A stretch of 64,000 bases of DNA, from contig NC_091188.1 in assembly GCF_040958095.1 (NCBI RefSeq), positions 1,710,962-1,774,961 on the forward strand. The letters run 5' to 3'. A program made the translations under genes and the position numbers. Of the stretch, positions 1-12,215 are shown one piece after another (positions within the stretch are counted from its first letter, which is position 1; every line of letters starts with the position of its first letter). Source of the DNA: Procambarus clarkii (Eukaryota; Arthropoda; Malacostraca; Decapoda; Cambaridae). The notes beneath the pieces are model-generated. The model was not told the DNA's origin, made no database searches, and was given only the letters and a program-made list of their open reading frames with translations.

Positions 1-216
1 CATCAAGAAGAGCCAGTAGGGCCCTCGCCAGCAGACATTTCCGCGTCACTCATCATCATATGTGACACAATTATTGCCTCTCGGTGGCATTTATTAAAAG
101 TGTTGTGTGAGCGGGAGACGAATCTTCTCATCATTCAGCAGCCTCAACCAGGTAATTATAGTGAACAGTTAGTGCTTTTTATGTCCTCCAGAGCTGTGAT
201 GGTGATGGGTCTTGTT

Positions 217-572
217 GATGGTGATGGTGGTGGTGGCTGTCGTTGATAGGAATGGTGATGGTGGTGGCTGTCGTTGATAGGAATGGTGATGGTGGTGGCT
301 GTCGTTGATAGGAATGGTGATGGTGGTGGCTGTCGTTGATAGGAATGGTGATGGTGGTGGCTGTCGTTGATAGGAATGGTGGTGGTGGTGGCTGTTGTTG
401 ATAGGAATGGTGATGGTGGTGGCTGTCGTTGATAGGAATGGTGATGGTGGTGGCTGTTGTTGATAGGAACGGTGATGGTGGTGGCTGTCGTTGATAGGAA
501 TGGTGATGGCGGTGGCTGTCGTTGATAGGAATGGTGATGGTGGTGGCTGTCGTTGATAGGAATGGTGGTTGG
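217..572. repeat. 31-bp minisatellite
   Basis: About 11 units of ggtgatggtggtggctgtcg plus ttgataggaat. The unit is not a multiple of three, so three overlapping open frames on the minus strand cycle through the same peptides. They are not genes. Confidence 0.92.
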
Positions 573-737
573 TGGCGATGGTAATGATAATGGTGGCAGC
601 TGCTGCTGCTGCTGTTGTCTGCAGTGCTGGTGGGCGGTGAAGCTGAGGCAGTGACACATGGACGCGTGGCAGCACCGTACATGCTGACGACAGTGAATTA
701 ATTCCGAGCTGATTGTCACTGTAAGTACAGTGAAGAA

Positions 738-895
738 GACCCCCCCCCCCTGTTACCTAGCAGTAAAATAGGTACCTGGGTGTAAGTCAGCTGTCTGGGG
801 CTGCTTCCTGGGGGTGGAGGCCTGGTCGAGGACCGGGCCGCGGGGACACTAAAGCCCCGAAATCATCTCAAGATAACCTCAAGATAACCTTTAAC
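738..895 (+). mobile_element. SINE family A, body and tail only
   Basis: The tRNA-like head is absent and the element begins in a C run at the tgttacctagcagtaaaata block. The GC-rich hairpin and the duplicated tail (atctcaagataacctcaaga) are intact. This is a 5'-truncated copy. Confidence 0.82.
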
Positions 896-1065
896 GCCGA
901 CAGACGAGAATAACAAAGAGTTGAACAAAAACATGTGTTACAGAGACAGACACAGAAGCACAAGAAGTTCACGAAGAACAAGAAGAACGAAGGATGAACA
1001 AAATGACTACTAAACACAACATAGACAGCGTATAGAAGAGGTAGATAATGGCGAATATAACACAA

Positions 1066-1556
1066 ATAGAAGACTTTGATCTAGAAATAGAAGACTTTGA
1101 TCTAGAAATAGAAGACTTTGATCTACAAATAGAAGACTTTGATCTAGAAATAGAAGACTTTGATCTAGAAATAGAAGACGTTGATCTGAACATAGAAGAC
1201 TTTGATCTAGAAATAGAAGACTTTGATCTAGAAATAGAAGACGTTGATCTAGAAATAGAAGACTTTGATCTAGAAATAGAAGACTTTGATCTAGAAATAG
1301 AAGACTTTGATCTAGAAACAGAAGACTTTTATCTAGAAATAGAAGACTTTGATCTAGAAATAGAAGACTTTGATCTAGAAATAGAAGACTTTGATCTAGA
1401 AATAGAAGACTTTGATCTAGAAATAGAAGACTTTGATCTAGAAATAGAAGACTTTGATCTAGAAACAGAAGACTTTTATCTAGAAATAGAAGACTTTGAT
1501 CTAGAAATAGAAGACTTTGATCTAGAAATAGAAGACTTTGATCTAGAAATAGAAGA
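1066..1556 (+). repeat. 21-bp minisatellite, open as an acidic heptad repeat (IEDFDLE)
   Basis: About 23 units of gaagactttgatctagaaat. The plus-strand frame 1048-1611 is open for 187 codons and would give repeated IEDFDLE. A variant pair (gaaacagaagacttttat) recurs 147 bases apart, showing amplification in blocks of seven units. The base differences seen change the amino acid (F to V, I to T, D to Y, E to Q), so there is no sign of protein-level constraint. I treat it as a minisatellite, not a gene. Confidence 0.85.
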
Positions 1557-1611
1557 CTCCCCTCACAGCCACGCCCTCTACCTCACCTCTCAGAAGACAT
1601 ATCCGAAGTGA

Positions 1612-3154
<1,543 letters not shown>

Positions 3155-3285
3155 CTGAAAACTCACACCCCAGAAGTGACTCGAACCCATAATGCCAGGA
3201 ACACACTGCTGGCGTACAGGATCCCGTAACCGCTCGACCAACACGACCGGACAAAAGAGGATGGTAGCCGAGGCTATTTCCATCC

Positions 3286-3358
3286 CCCCGGCACAGGAGC
3301 GGGGCAAGTAGCACGGGCTATGGCGAGCCCGTAGTGGACTTACCCGGCACAGGAGCGG
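3286..3358 (+). repeat. Two-hairpin dispersed repeat, copy 1
   Basis: It contains cacgggctatggcgagcccg, in which ACGGGCT pairs with AGCCCGT, flanked on both sides by ggcacaggagcgg. Spacing matches the 56-bp unit of the array at 11605. Confidence 0.75.
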
Positions 3359-3494
3359 TGCTGTGTGACACCTACTCTCTTCAGCCCGTCTATATATACT
3401 CCCACGGGTTCAGATCCTCGTCTCCAGCAGGTAAACTTGCTCCTTCTCTAGCTCCGAGAAGGGATACATCCACCGAGAGGTATACTATCTGTGT

Positions 3495-3660
3495 ATACAC
3501 TGAGAGTATACTTTAGTCCTGGGACAATGTCCAGATCTAAAGTATACTTCCTGGCTGGTCAGTCAGCACTTGTGGTGGCCTTAATAACCCTCCAGAGGCT
3601 GATAAGACTGCGCCCAATACCACCACCAGCTCCCCGCTCTCAATCGCAAATGCCAGGCGA
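3495..3660 (-). repeat. Dispersed repeat, copy of the 55520 family
   Basis: The minus strand carries gaagtatactttagatctgg, ccagccaggaagtatac and ctctggagggttattaaggc, matching the other dispersed copies. Confidence 0.55.
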
Positions 3661-4495
3661 CTTACCCTGCGATATTCCCCCCATTAGGGCGGGGAAGGAA
3701 CGGTCTTACATTACCCACATCCATGCGTCTATATGCACGTTCGTGGGTCCAAATATACATACGAATTGGCGAGGGCATCCGTGCGTGCCCAGCTTGCACA
3801 AGCGTGTACGCCTTGACGCTGCCCGGGCAGCTGATTGGTCTGACGGATGCGGTGTGCGTATGATCGGCAGCGTCCCGAAGCTTCTCCACTTACGCTTACT
3901 CAGTTTCATCCAACGCTCTAATTTTGACAGCTTACTAGACATTAATTTGTTACCGAAGTATTGAATTCATCTGTGCTGTTAAATCATCATATGTGGGATT
4001 TAGACGTTTGATTCACGCACTGCCAAATGCGACCCAGGCAATAATTCGAGGATACGAACAGAGTTAACATAAATGTCCTCTGAGGAGTCTGAGCAACGGT
4101 CCATAGCTTGAGAACAATGGTAATGGTGATAGGAGACGACAGTCGCAGCTAAAACTGACTGGGCGGCAAAGGGTTCAAGAAGGGGGGAGAAGAGACATGG
4201 AGAGAATAACTGGTGAACGTAACATCAAGGAACTTCCTAACATAACACTAGCAAAGAGCAAATACGGAGGAAAGAGAAGGAGAGGTTTGGGAAAGGGGGG
4301 AACCAGCAATCAAAGGAAAAGCTAATTTTCACAAACAACAATATGGACATTGAGAACATTAAGCAAGAAATGACAATTGGGTTCATTAGTAACTGATAAT
4401 TAGTCTTTGATTACATAGTAATGCTAAAGGCTGTGAAAAAAGGAGAGACAAGCGTTATATAAAGGGAGTACCAACCTTTTTTTCTTAAAAAAAAA
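3660..4495. other. Unique non-coding stretch
   Basis: I see no gene or clear repeat. A short A-rich run lies at the right end, next to a two-hairpin repeat. Confidence 0.55.
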
Positions 4496-4496
4496 A

Positions 4497-4565
4497 GGCA
4501 CTACGGGCTCGCCATAGCCCGTGTTACTGTGAACTTTTTGTTCCAGGTAGTGAATCTTTTAACAA
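4497..4565 (-). repeat. Two-hairpin dispersed repeat, copy 2
   Basis: On the minus strand: agattcactacctggaac, a five-base loop region, then the second hairpin acgggctatggcgagcccgt. Confidence 0.72.
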
Positions 4566-4956
4566 CAAAAAACAGGTTACAACTTGTCAAGAAGGCCACG
4601 AAGTATACTAATGATCTAAGGAGAAATAACACAATATATCTTGGCCAATATAACTGAACGGAGATTCACACTACCCTCCTAAAATATATAGGAACCTATA
4701 ACACAGTAGCCAAAGTCAAGGACCAGCATAAACTATTCTATTTTTTCATTAGTAAGAAGTTGTCAGTGATCGGGCAACATATATGAGAAGAATGACACAT
4801 AGATTAATAACGTAGCATGCGATATGCTACATGGAAATTGAAAAGACGTTTCCAAACTGGAGAGGATTGGTCAGATCATTTTGTCCTTGATAAAGCTTTT
4901 TTTCACAAGAGACGCCTGCTCAAGCTAAGAAAACTATCTGGTAGTACTATCGACCG

Positions 4957-5193
4957 GGAGCCGGTCGGCCGAGCGGACAGCACGCTGGACTTGTGATCCT
5001 GTGGTCCTGGGTTCGATCCCAGGCGCCGGCGAGAAACAATGGGCAGAGTTTCTTTCACTCTATGCCCCTGTTACCTAGCAGTAAAATAGGTACCTGGGTG
5101 TAAGTCAGCTGTCACGGGCTGCTTCCTGGGGGTGGAGGCCTGGTCGAAGACCGGGCCGCGGGGACACTAAAGCCCCGAAATCATCTCAAGATA
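4957..5193 (+). mobile_element. tRNA-derived SINE (family A), near full length
   Basis: The head is tRNA-like: ccggtcggccgagcggacag fits a Pol III A box, and GGTTCGATCCC at 5010-5020 is a B box. The body carries gagtttctttcac and gttacctagcagtaaaatag, then a GC-rich hairpin (ggcctggtcgaagaccgggcc). It ends with atcatctcaagata. The same order is repeated at 42682-42926. Confidence 0.88.
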
Positions 5194-5424
5194 GTATTGG
5201 GAAGAATATCAAGTTGGGAGACTTGAGATTCTCTCAGGAAGGCGGCAAAGGATCTCAGAGCTTTGGTAGATTTAGTTAATTTATTATGCAATCTATACCC
5301 ATCCAGTGGGCGGTAGTGGACTCAATACCCATTCAAGTTCAAGTACGTTTATTTAGGTTATAAAATACATCTCAAAAGGATAGAGAAGCGTAGGCTATTT
5401 CTACGCTATCTTGTGCTGTAGTGG

Positions 5425-5602
5425 ATCCCATACGTATTCTGTGGAGGGTAATGGACCCCATACCCATCTTGGGGCAGTAATGGACCCCATTCCCACCCTG
5501 TGGGTGGTAACGTACCCCATACCCATCCTGTGGGTGGTAATGGAGCCCCATACCCATCCTGTGGGCGGTAATGGAGCCCCATACCCACCCTGTGGGCGAT
5601 AG
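5425..5602. repeat. About 33-bp tandem repeat
   Basis: Five imperfect units around cctgtgggtggtaatggagc and cccatacccat. A partial unit lies upstream at 5296-5332. Confidence 0.85.
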
Positions 5603-5776
5603 CAGATCCAACACCTAAGCGCTTTCGCCTGATCGCTTCTTTTCCTTTCCGTCTATAGCCTCTAAAGTAGGTAAAAAATGAAGAAAGTTGATGGAAATCT
5701 GTTGCAATAGGCGGGGCCCAGGAGCTAATACTCGCCCTGCTATCACATAAAGGTAAGCACGCAGGGAACAAGGCCC

Positions 5777-5780
<4 letters not shown>

Positions 5781-5853
<73 letters not shown>
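5781..5853. repeat. (GA)n microsatellite
   Basis: Uninterrupted GA tract of 73 bases. Confidence 0.97.
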
Positions 5854-5855
<2 letters not shown>

Positions 5856-6164
5856 CTCAACTGGCTCCGTCAGGAGACCTCAGACGGGGCTCTCCTCCGC
5901 GCCTCCTCCATCAGCCGTGGCAGCGTGCCATTACCCTAGACAGCGGGCCCCGCCCCGTCCCGCCCCGCTCCGCCCCGCAGTTTGCACTGCGACTAATAAA
6001 TGTGGTTAAATTACCGGGTATCGTCATGTAAATTCAATTGTGGTGGTCAGTCGAGGTCCCGCCCTCCCCCGCCCACCCCGGCCCTCTAACAAGCTAATTA
6101 TCACCCGGAAATGAGTGGACCAGCACCGGTACCTAGATGCCTCGTCGGCTGAATGGGCGGGTGG

Positions 6165-6925
6165 TTGAGTGGCTGGTTGGTTGGTTGAGTGGTTGGTTGG
6201 TTGGTTGAGTGGCTGGTTGGTTGGTTGAGTGGCTGGTTGGTTGGTTGAGTGGCTGGTTGGTTGGTTGAGTGGCTGGTTGGTTGGTTGAGTGGCTGGTTGG
6301 TTGGTTGAGTGGCTGGTTGGTTGGTTGAGTGGCTGGTTGGTTGGTTGAGTGGTTGGTTGGTTGGTTGAGTGGCTGGTTGGTTGAGTGGCTGGTTGGTTGG
6401 TTGAGTGGCTGGTTGGTTGGTTGAGTGGCTGGTTGGTTGGTTGAGTGGTTGGTTGGTTGGTTGAGTGGCTGGTTGGTTGGTTGAGTGGCTGGTTGGTTGG
6501 TTGAGTGGCTGGTTGGTTGGTTGAGTGGTTGGTTGGTTGGTTGAGTGGCTGGTTGGTTGGTTGAGTGGCTGGTTGGTTGGTTGAGTGGCTGGTTGGTTGG
6601 TTGGTTGAGTGGCTGGTTGGTTGGTTGAGTGGCTGGTTGGTTGGTTGAGTGGCTGGTTGGTTGGTCGAGTGGCTGGTTGGTTGGTTGAGTGGCTGGTTGG
6701 TTGGTTGAGTGGCTGGTTGGTTGGTTGAGTGGCTGGTTGGTTGGTTGAGTGGTTGGTTGAGTGGCTGGTTGGTTGGTTGAGTGGCTGGTTGGTTGGTTGA
6801 GTGGCTGGTTGGTTGGTTGAGTGGCTGGTTGGTTGGTTGAGTGGTTGGTTGGTTGGTTGAGTGGTTGGTTGAGTGGCTGGTTGGTTGGTTGAGTGGTTGG
6901 TTGAGTGGCTGGTTGGTTGGTATGG
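6165..6925. repeat. 20-bp minisatellite, about 38 units
   Basis: The unit is ggttggttggttgagtggct, with variants that lose one ggtt or carry ttgg for ctgg. The unit is not a multiple of three, so two minus-strand frames stay open with Asn/Gln/Pro/Ser/Thr repeats. These are artefacts. Confidence 0.95.
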
Positions 6926-7583
6926 TGAGTGGTAAGATGGTTGGTTGGTACACGGTGTGATTGGGTGGTAAGATGCTAGGTAGTTGGTTGAAAATGTTCC
7001 AATAATTAGGAATTCTACGGTTGTCTGTCTGGGTTGCCCCCTTGGCTGTTGTGGCTGGTATATTTGTTGGTTTGTGGTTGTCTGAATGATTGGAGGCCTC
7101 ACAGCGTTTGGTTGGTCGGTGGAAGGTGTCTGTGAGACATGTTGTTTGAGTGATGTTTGCCTGAATAACTGATTAGCAAGTTGGGTGGAATAGTTTAAAA
7201 AATAGTTCACGGTTGTTTGGGATGGGTGGTTGGTGGTTCAAAGATTATCCTCTCATCTGAGTGGCAATATAGGTAGCAAGCTGAGCTAGCTGCTAGCAAG
7301 GTAGTTTGTCGAACCGGAGGCAGGTCAGCTAATTGGCCGGTTTTCTGTCTGACCGACCAGGTGATTACGAACTTGCTACCTATGCCATTCAAGTGGCTGT
7401 TTGGGCTACCTGCCCAGGCAGTAGATATCAAACTAGCCTAACCCATGGACTATATACGACCTGTGAACAAACTAGTACAGTAACCTCTGCTTTGCGGCAA
7501 CAGGAGTCAAGAGAACTTCCCATTCTTGTCACATTGCCTACACGTTTCCGCTGAAGGGCTGAAAGTGATCTTTGAGAAGGAAG

Positions 7584-7660
7584 GAAGGAATTATCAGAAG
7601 CGCCAAGCCATTGCGACTACATAGCACTGAATCAGGATAATCATTTGAGATGGGACAGAA
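7584..7660 (-). mobile_element. SINE family C, tail fragment
   Basis: On the minus strand it reads tatcctgattcagtgctatg then atggcttggcgcttctgata, matching the tail of the two other copies. Confidence 0.6.
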
Positions 7661-8093
7661 CTCGCTGTGATACTAAAAGAGTGTTCGCTAGTCGCAGGTA
7701 AGCGCAGTTGGTGGGTCAGGTAGCGAGGCCAGCTTCCGCAGAGGGTCGCAGGCGGCGTGAGTTGAAAAATGAACGCGGGCTGTCTGACAGCCCGGCAGAA
7801 CATAGGGCGAAGAGTAATCAAGAGAAATAGAAAGAGTGTGGCGGCGGCGGGCCAGATGCTGACCCAGGAAAGACAAGGAATTAATCGCGCCATCTGACGT
7901 CTAACCGGTTCATTCCTCCTCTTTCTACGGAGATAGACGTTGCTTGAACTTCTGTGCGATGGTCTCTGCTCTTAATTAATATACAGTAGTCTATTAGCCA
8001 TACATTTCAGGCGTTGTATATTTTTATAATGAGTAGTATTATTTCCTTTTGGTTTTTTCTTGGTCGTAATATGACTTTTTTCTATTAATTGTG

Positions 8094-8227
<134 letters not shown>

Positions 8228-8281
8228 TCGGTTGTGTACATGGTCTCATACTGCTTCTCACTACACTGATACACTCTAACA

Positions 8282-8425
8282 GGTCCTCACGGCCGAACAG
8301 ACAGCGTTCGGGATTTGCAGCCTGCAAATCCCGAAATCACGGACATGGGCTCTATTCCTGTCAGTGGCAGAAACAAATGGGAACGTTCTTTCACCTGAGA
8401 ATTAGTCAGCTGTCGCGGGTTGGAT
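8282..8425 (+). mobile_element. Diverged SINE remnant
   Basis: The motifs cacggccgaacagacagcg, gggaacgttctttcacctga and ttagtcagctgtcgcggg follow the order of SINE family A with many changes. A local palindrome, cgggatttgcag against ctgcaaatcccg, sits at its head. Confidence 0.45.
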
Positions 8426-8519
8426 CCTAGGGATGTGTGTGTGTGTGTGTGAGGAAAATAGAAATATATATGTGGTAGATATAACAGGGAAAACAGATCG
8501 GGGGTTAGTATAGTACTGC

Positions 8520-8662
8520 CCCTTCTACACCTCCTGTTGTCCCTTCTACACCTCCTCCTGCCCCTTCTACACCTCATCCTGCCCCTTCTACACCTCCTCC
8601 TGCCCCTTCTACACCTCCTGTCCCTCCTACACCTCCTCCTGTCCCTCCTACACCTCCTCCTG
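8520..8662. repeat. 21-bp tandem repeat (ccccttctacacctcctcctg)
   Basis: About seven units with small changes. It lies just downstream (on the minus strand) of the possible exon at 8801-8942. Confidence 0.88.
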
Positions 8663-8800
8663 CAGCTGCTGGTGCGTGGAGTGGTCCTGGGCTGCGGGGC
8701 CCAGGCTGGAGGTGTCTGGTGTAGTGCTAGTGACAGGCGGGGCAGCCTCCGACACGGGCAAGAGCGCGCACGCACCATAACTGTGGGTGTAATTACTCAC

Positions 8801-8942
8801 CTTCTGATCGTTACCTTCTGAGAGTCTCTTCCTGCCGTCGTCGACCCGGTCAAGCTGCTGTTCCTGCCGCCTCTTCTTGTAGATCCTGCCGCGAGGCGCC
8901 TCGTCAAAGGGAGACGGCGAGGGGGCAAGGCTCTCCACGGCC
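8801..8942 (-). CDS. Possible unidentified coding exon (47 codons)
   Basis: A non-repetitive, GC-rich open segment on the minus strand would encode 47 residues. These include ESLAPSPSPFDEAPRGR and the basic run IYKKRRQEQQLDR. It ends at an excellent donor (AAG|GTGAGTAA, GT at 8799-8800). A second donor, AAG|GTAACG, lies 14 bases inside. A plausible acceptor (cctctctgcgccag) ends at 8943, giving a first phase with one base followed by whole codons. The frame stays open upstream past 9030, so another acceptor is possible. I do not recognise the protein. The composition stands out against the neighbouring 21-bp tandem repeat and SINE remnants. It could be a real exon of an unknown gene or a chance open frame. 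Confidence 0.35.
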
Positions 8943-9515
8943 CTGGCGCAGAGAGGCTGGCTCCGGATCGAGGTATCGCGCGCGGCCTCGTGTTGCGGGA
9001 TTTGAGGCAGACGAAATTGGTTTAAAAGTGGACGGTTTGGGCAGGGAAGAGGTTCAGGTAGTGTGTATCCACGCCGCCGCCCCTGGCTATGACCAGGCGC
9101 TACCCATCTACTCTATGGTGCACTGCTCCTTGTTCGTGCACTGCTCTCACTGTCTCAACACAGCCAGCAGTGCCTCACACGCCGGCTACACCACACTAAC
9201 TATACCTCTACTGAAATTGAACCTGAAATATTCTATTCGTAAATGTTCGCCTTGTACATGTATAGTTGGGTTAGTTTACACAAATTTACAGTAAGTTATT
9301 TAGCTAAGAGAATGTCATAATAATAACAAAACATGTCATATCTCTAATTATAAACTGTATATCAAGATTTAGATTTAGAAGCGACGTTTATCAGTGATCT
9401 GAAAATCATTACAGATGTCAAATTCAGAATGAGAAATTATTTCCGTAATAAATTTTACAATACGTTACACTAATGGTTGAACTAAACAAGTGAACATCAG
9501 TCTACATCTTATCTT

Positions 9516-9780
9516 CTTGAGGGTTATCTTGAAATGATTTCGGGGCTTAGCGTCCCCGCGGCCCGGTCCTCGACCAGGCCTCCTTTTTGTTACACATCCC
9601 CAGGAAGCAGTCCGTAGCAGCTGTTCTAACTCCCAGCTACCTATTTACTGTTAGGTGAACAGGGGTATAAGGGTGAAAGAAACTCTGCCTATTTGTTTCC
9701 GCCTCCACCGGGAATCGAACCCGGAACCTCAGGACTACGAATCCGAAGCGCTGTCCACTCAGCAGTCATTACGCCATGGA
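9516..9780 (-). mobile_element. SINE family A, diverged
   Basis: A full-length relative on the minus strand. It has tail (ttatcttgaaatgatttcgg on the plus strand), hairpin, body, B-box complement (gggaatcgaacccgg) and a diverged A-box region. Confidence 0.78.
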
Positions 9781-9889
9781 TGGTGTCCTCAAACTTAACA
9801 TTTTGTCTTAAAGTGAGTAACATTTTAGCTTACAATTTTGAAAGTTGCTATACATTAGAAAAATAAAATCTGGTTTTAACTTGTAGATC

Positions 9890-10889
9890 TCTAATTGACA
9901 CAAAACAAATTACAAGCGGGCGCTTTGAGGAAATAATTTTCCCCCAGATGCTTTTTTGAATCTTTACAGGAAACATGAAACGAATCCTGTGAATTAAAGA
10001 GAACTGCAGCACATTTGACAGGATTCAACATTAGATTGTATTCTGTATTATATCTTTCACATATCAAGATTGCCAAAGCATCTATGGCAGGTGCGAGTTG
10101 AACTAAACCGTCAACATTACAGACAATATTGACCTTAATACTATCTATACGACAGTCAACTTGACTGGTTCTAAATTTTTCAATAATGGGTCAAGATAGC
10201 AAACTGCACCTTGTTTGACCCCATTTTGTTGTGAAAAATAATCAGAGAGGAAATTACTCCATTTCACAGTTAATTTGCATTTCTGATATATAGATATTGA
10301 GCGATGACAGGACATATGTTTCTGCTAAGCAGTTCTCTAAAAGGTTTGGCGTGTTCAACTTTGTCAAAAGCTTTGGAATCATCAAGAAACAGGGAGAGAG
10401 CAAAGCCATCTTGTGAGCTGCAGTACTGAATATGCAGACGAGGAGTCACAATAACGTGGCTGAAATATGTTGACCAAATCACACACTAGAAAGTGAAGGG
10501 ACGACGACGTTTCCGTCCGTCCTGGACCATTCTCACAATCGACTTGAGAATGGTCCAGGACGGACCGAAACGTCGTCTTCCCTTCACTTTCTAGTGTGTT
10601 TTTTTGGTCAACAGTACTGAATAGTTTCCGCCACCACGAAACTGTATAGAGTTGTTTAGTAACCAGTTTCGTATGCAAACTGAAAGTCAGAGGTGTCTAA
10701 TTCGTCAGCTAGAAAGTCATTGAATGTATAATCAAATATTTTATGTAATAGTATAATTAGGGCAATAGCTCTATAATTATCAGAAAAGGACATACAACAA
10801 GCTAGGCAGTTTTTTTTTTTTGAAAGAAAATAAGTACTGAGGTGTTTATTATTGGAGAGAAAGCCTCTAAGACACATACAGTAACCCAA
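9890..10889 (-). pseudogene. Degraded LINE reverse transcriptase, interrupted by a fold-back retroposon
   Basis: Minus-strand pieces match reverse transcriptase blocks in order: NYRAIALIILLHKIFDY, then DSKAFDKVEHAKPF (motif A region, FLDDSKAFDKV), then YNTEYNLMLNPVKCAAVLF. The frame is broken by stops and indels. A 179-bp fold-back element at 10433-10611 splits it and is flanked by a perfect 12-bp duplication cagtactgaata. The motif style matches the fragment at 46040-46450, so both may be one LINE family distinct from the intact copy. Confidence 0.75.
10433..10611 (-). mobile_element. Fold-back retroposon, copy 1 (179 bp)
   Basis: Two inverted arms contain cgacgacgtttc...gtccgtcctggaccattctc and its complement, followed by a unique tail (tcagccacgttattgtgact when read on the minus strand). 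Perfect 12-bp duplications cagtactgaata lie at 10421-10432 and 10612-10623. It sits inside an older LINE pseudogene. Confidence 0.85.
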
Positions 10890-11007
10890 TACACTAACAA
10901 AATCTTACCATACACTCACAAACACAACCATCCTACTATCTCCCTCCAGTCATAATAACGACTGTATTCCTCCAACCATCCATGGCGATTGGCTTCACCG
11001 ACTATCC

Positions 11008-11341
11008 ATGGCGTCTGCCTCACTCCAAACATTCATGGCGTCTGCCTCACTCCAAACATCCATGGCGTCTGGCTCCCTCCAAACATTCATGGCGTCTGCC
11101 TCACTCCAAACATCCAAGGCGTCTGGCTCCCTCCAAACATTCATGGCGTCTGCCTCACTCCAAACATCCATGGCGTCTGGCTCCCTCCAAACATTCATGG
11201 CGTCTGCCTCACTCCAAACATCCATGGCGTCTGGCTCCCTCCAAACATTCATGGCGTCTGCCTCACTCCAAACATCCAAGGCGTCTGGCTCCCTCCAAAC
11301 ATCCATGGCGTCTGGCTCCCTCCAAACATCCACGAAGACAT
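11008..11341. repeat. 27-bp minisatellite with a 54-bp alternating pattern
   Basis: Units of atggcgtctgcctcactcca plus aacatcc alternate with gtctggctccctccaaac-type units. Because 27 is divisible by three, frames on both strands stay open without any coding function. Confidence 0.93.
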
Positions 11342-11604
11342 GTTCAGAGCCAATAAAGGGCTCACTATCCCTCCCACGAGACATTAAATCTGGACTTAAG
11401 TATTTTAAGGCTGAGGTATAATGCCAGTCAGGTCGAGGTAGGAGCCACGGAAGGAGTGGCTCTGAGGGCCATCAGTGCCAACTTCTCAACCATTAGGATG
11501 AAGGATCGGGGCCTCTGGTGGCCAGTTTGGGCACGGCTGGATAACACACTCATCACCCCTCTGCAATGTTCAAAGTTTTAATTACCTAATTTATCTATTC
11601 AACA

Positions 11605-11897
11605 GAATAGTTCCAAGTAGCACGGGCTATGGTGAGCCCGTAGTGGACTTACCTGGCACAGGAGCGGGGTAAGTAGCACGGGCTATGGTGAACTCGTAGT
11701 GGACTTACCTGGCACAGGAGCGGGGTAAGTAGCACGGGCTATGGTGAACTCGTAGTGGACTTACCTGGCACAGGAGCGGGGTAAGTAGCACGGGCTATGG
11801 TGAACTCGTAGTGGACTTACCTAGCACAGGAGCGGGGCAAGTAGCACGGGCTATGGTGAGCCCGTAGTGGACTTACCTGACACAGGAGCGGGGCTGT
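11605..11897 (+). repeat. Two-hairpin repeat expanded into a 56-bp tandem array
   Basis: About five units of gtagcacgggctatggtg plus gtagtggacttacctggcac and aggagcgggg. The first and last units keep AGCCCGT. The inner three read gaactcgt, which breaks the hairpin, showing that the inner units were copied from one variant. Confidence 0.82.
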
Positions 11898-12105
11898 AAC
11901 TTAAGTTGATAGGTCTTAGGCCCAACAGATAGTTCGTTTAAACTATCTTCTCAAAATTGCATTTTTTTATAATATGTTGTATTTTTCTTACTAAATCTTC
12001 TGTAATATATTTTAAATTGTTATTAATTCACGAATTATAGTTCTCCGGTGAGTGTTAATTCATTACGTGTTGTAAATAAAATATTATAGCCATTTATATT
12101 AATAG

Positions 12106-12215
12106 ACGCGTCCAAGTGGTTGGGCACCATTCCTTTCCCCCGTCCCTTCCCAAATTCTTATCGCTTCTCAGTGCTATATAGTCGTAATGGCTTGGCGCTT
12201 CTCCTGATAGTTCCC
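12106..12215 (+). mobile_element. SINE family C, 5'-truncated
   Basis: It starts at tccaagtggttgggcaccat and ends at ttctcctgatagttcc. It shares most positions with the copy at 23057. Confidence 0.65.

Noticed and set aside
6024-7210. Long minus-strand open frames (309 and 369 codons) rich in Asn, Gln, Pro, Ser and Thr
   Set aside because: They exist only because of the 20-bp minisatellite at 6165-6925; two frames show the same cycling peptide and nothing else looks coding.
10982-11421. Four overlapping open frames on both strands
   Set aside because: The 27-bp unit is divisible by three and lacks stops, so several frames are open together; no codon bias or conservation is visible.
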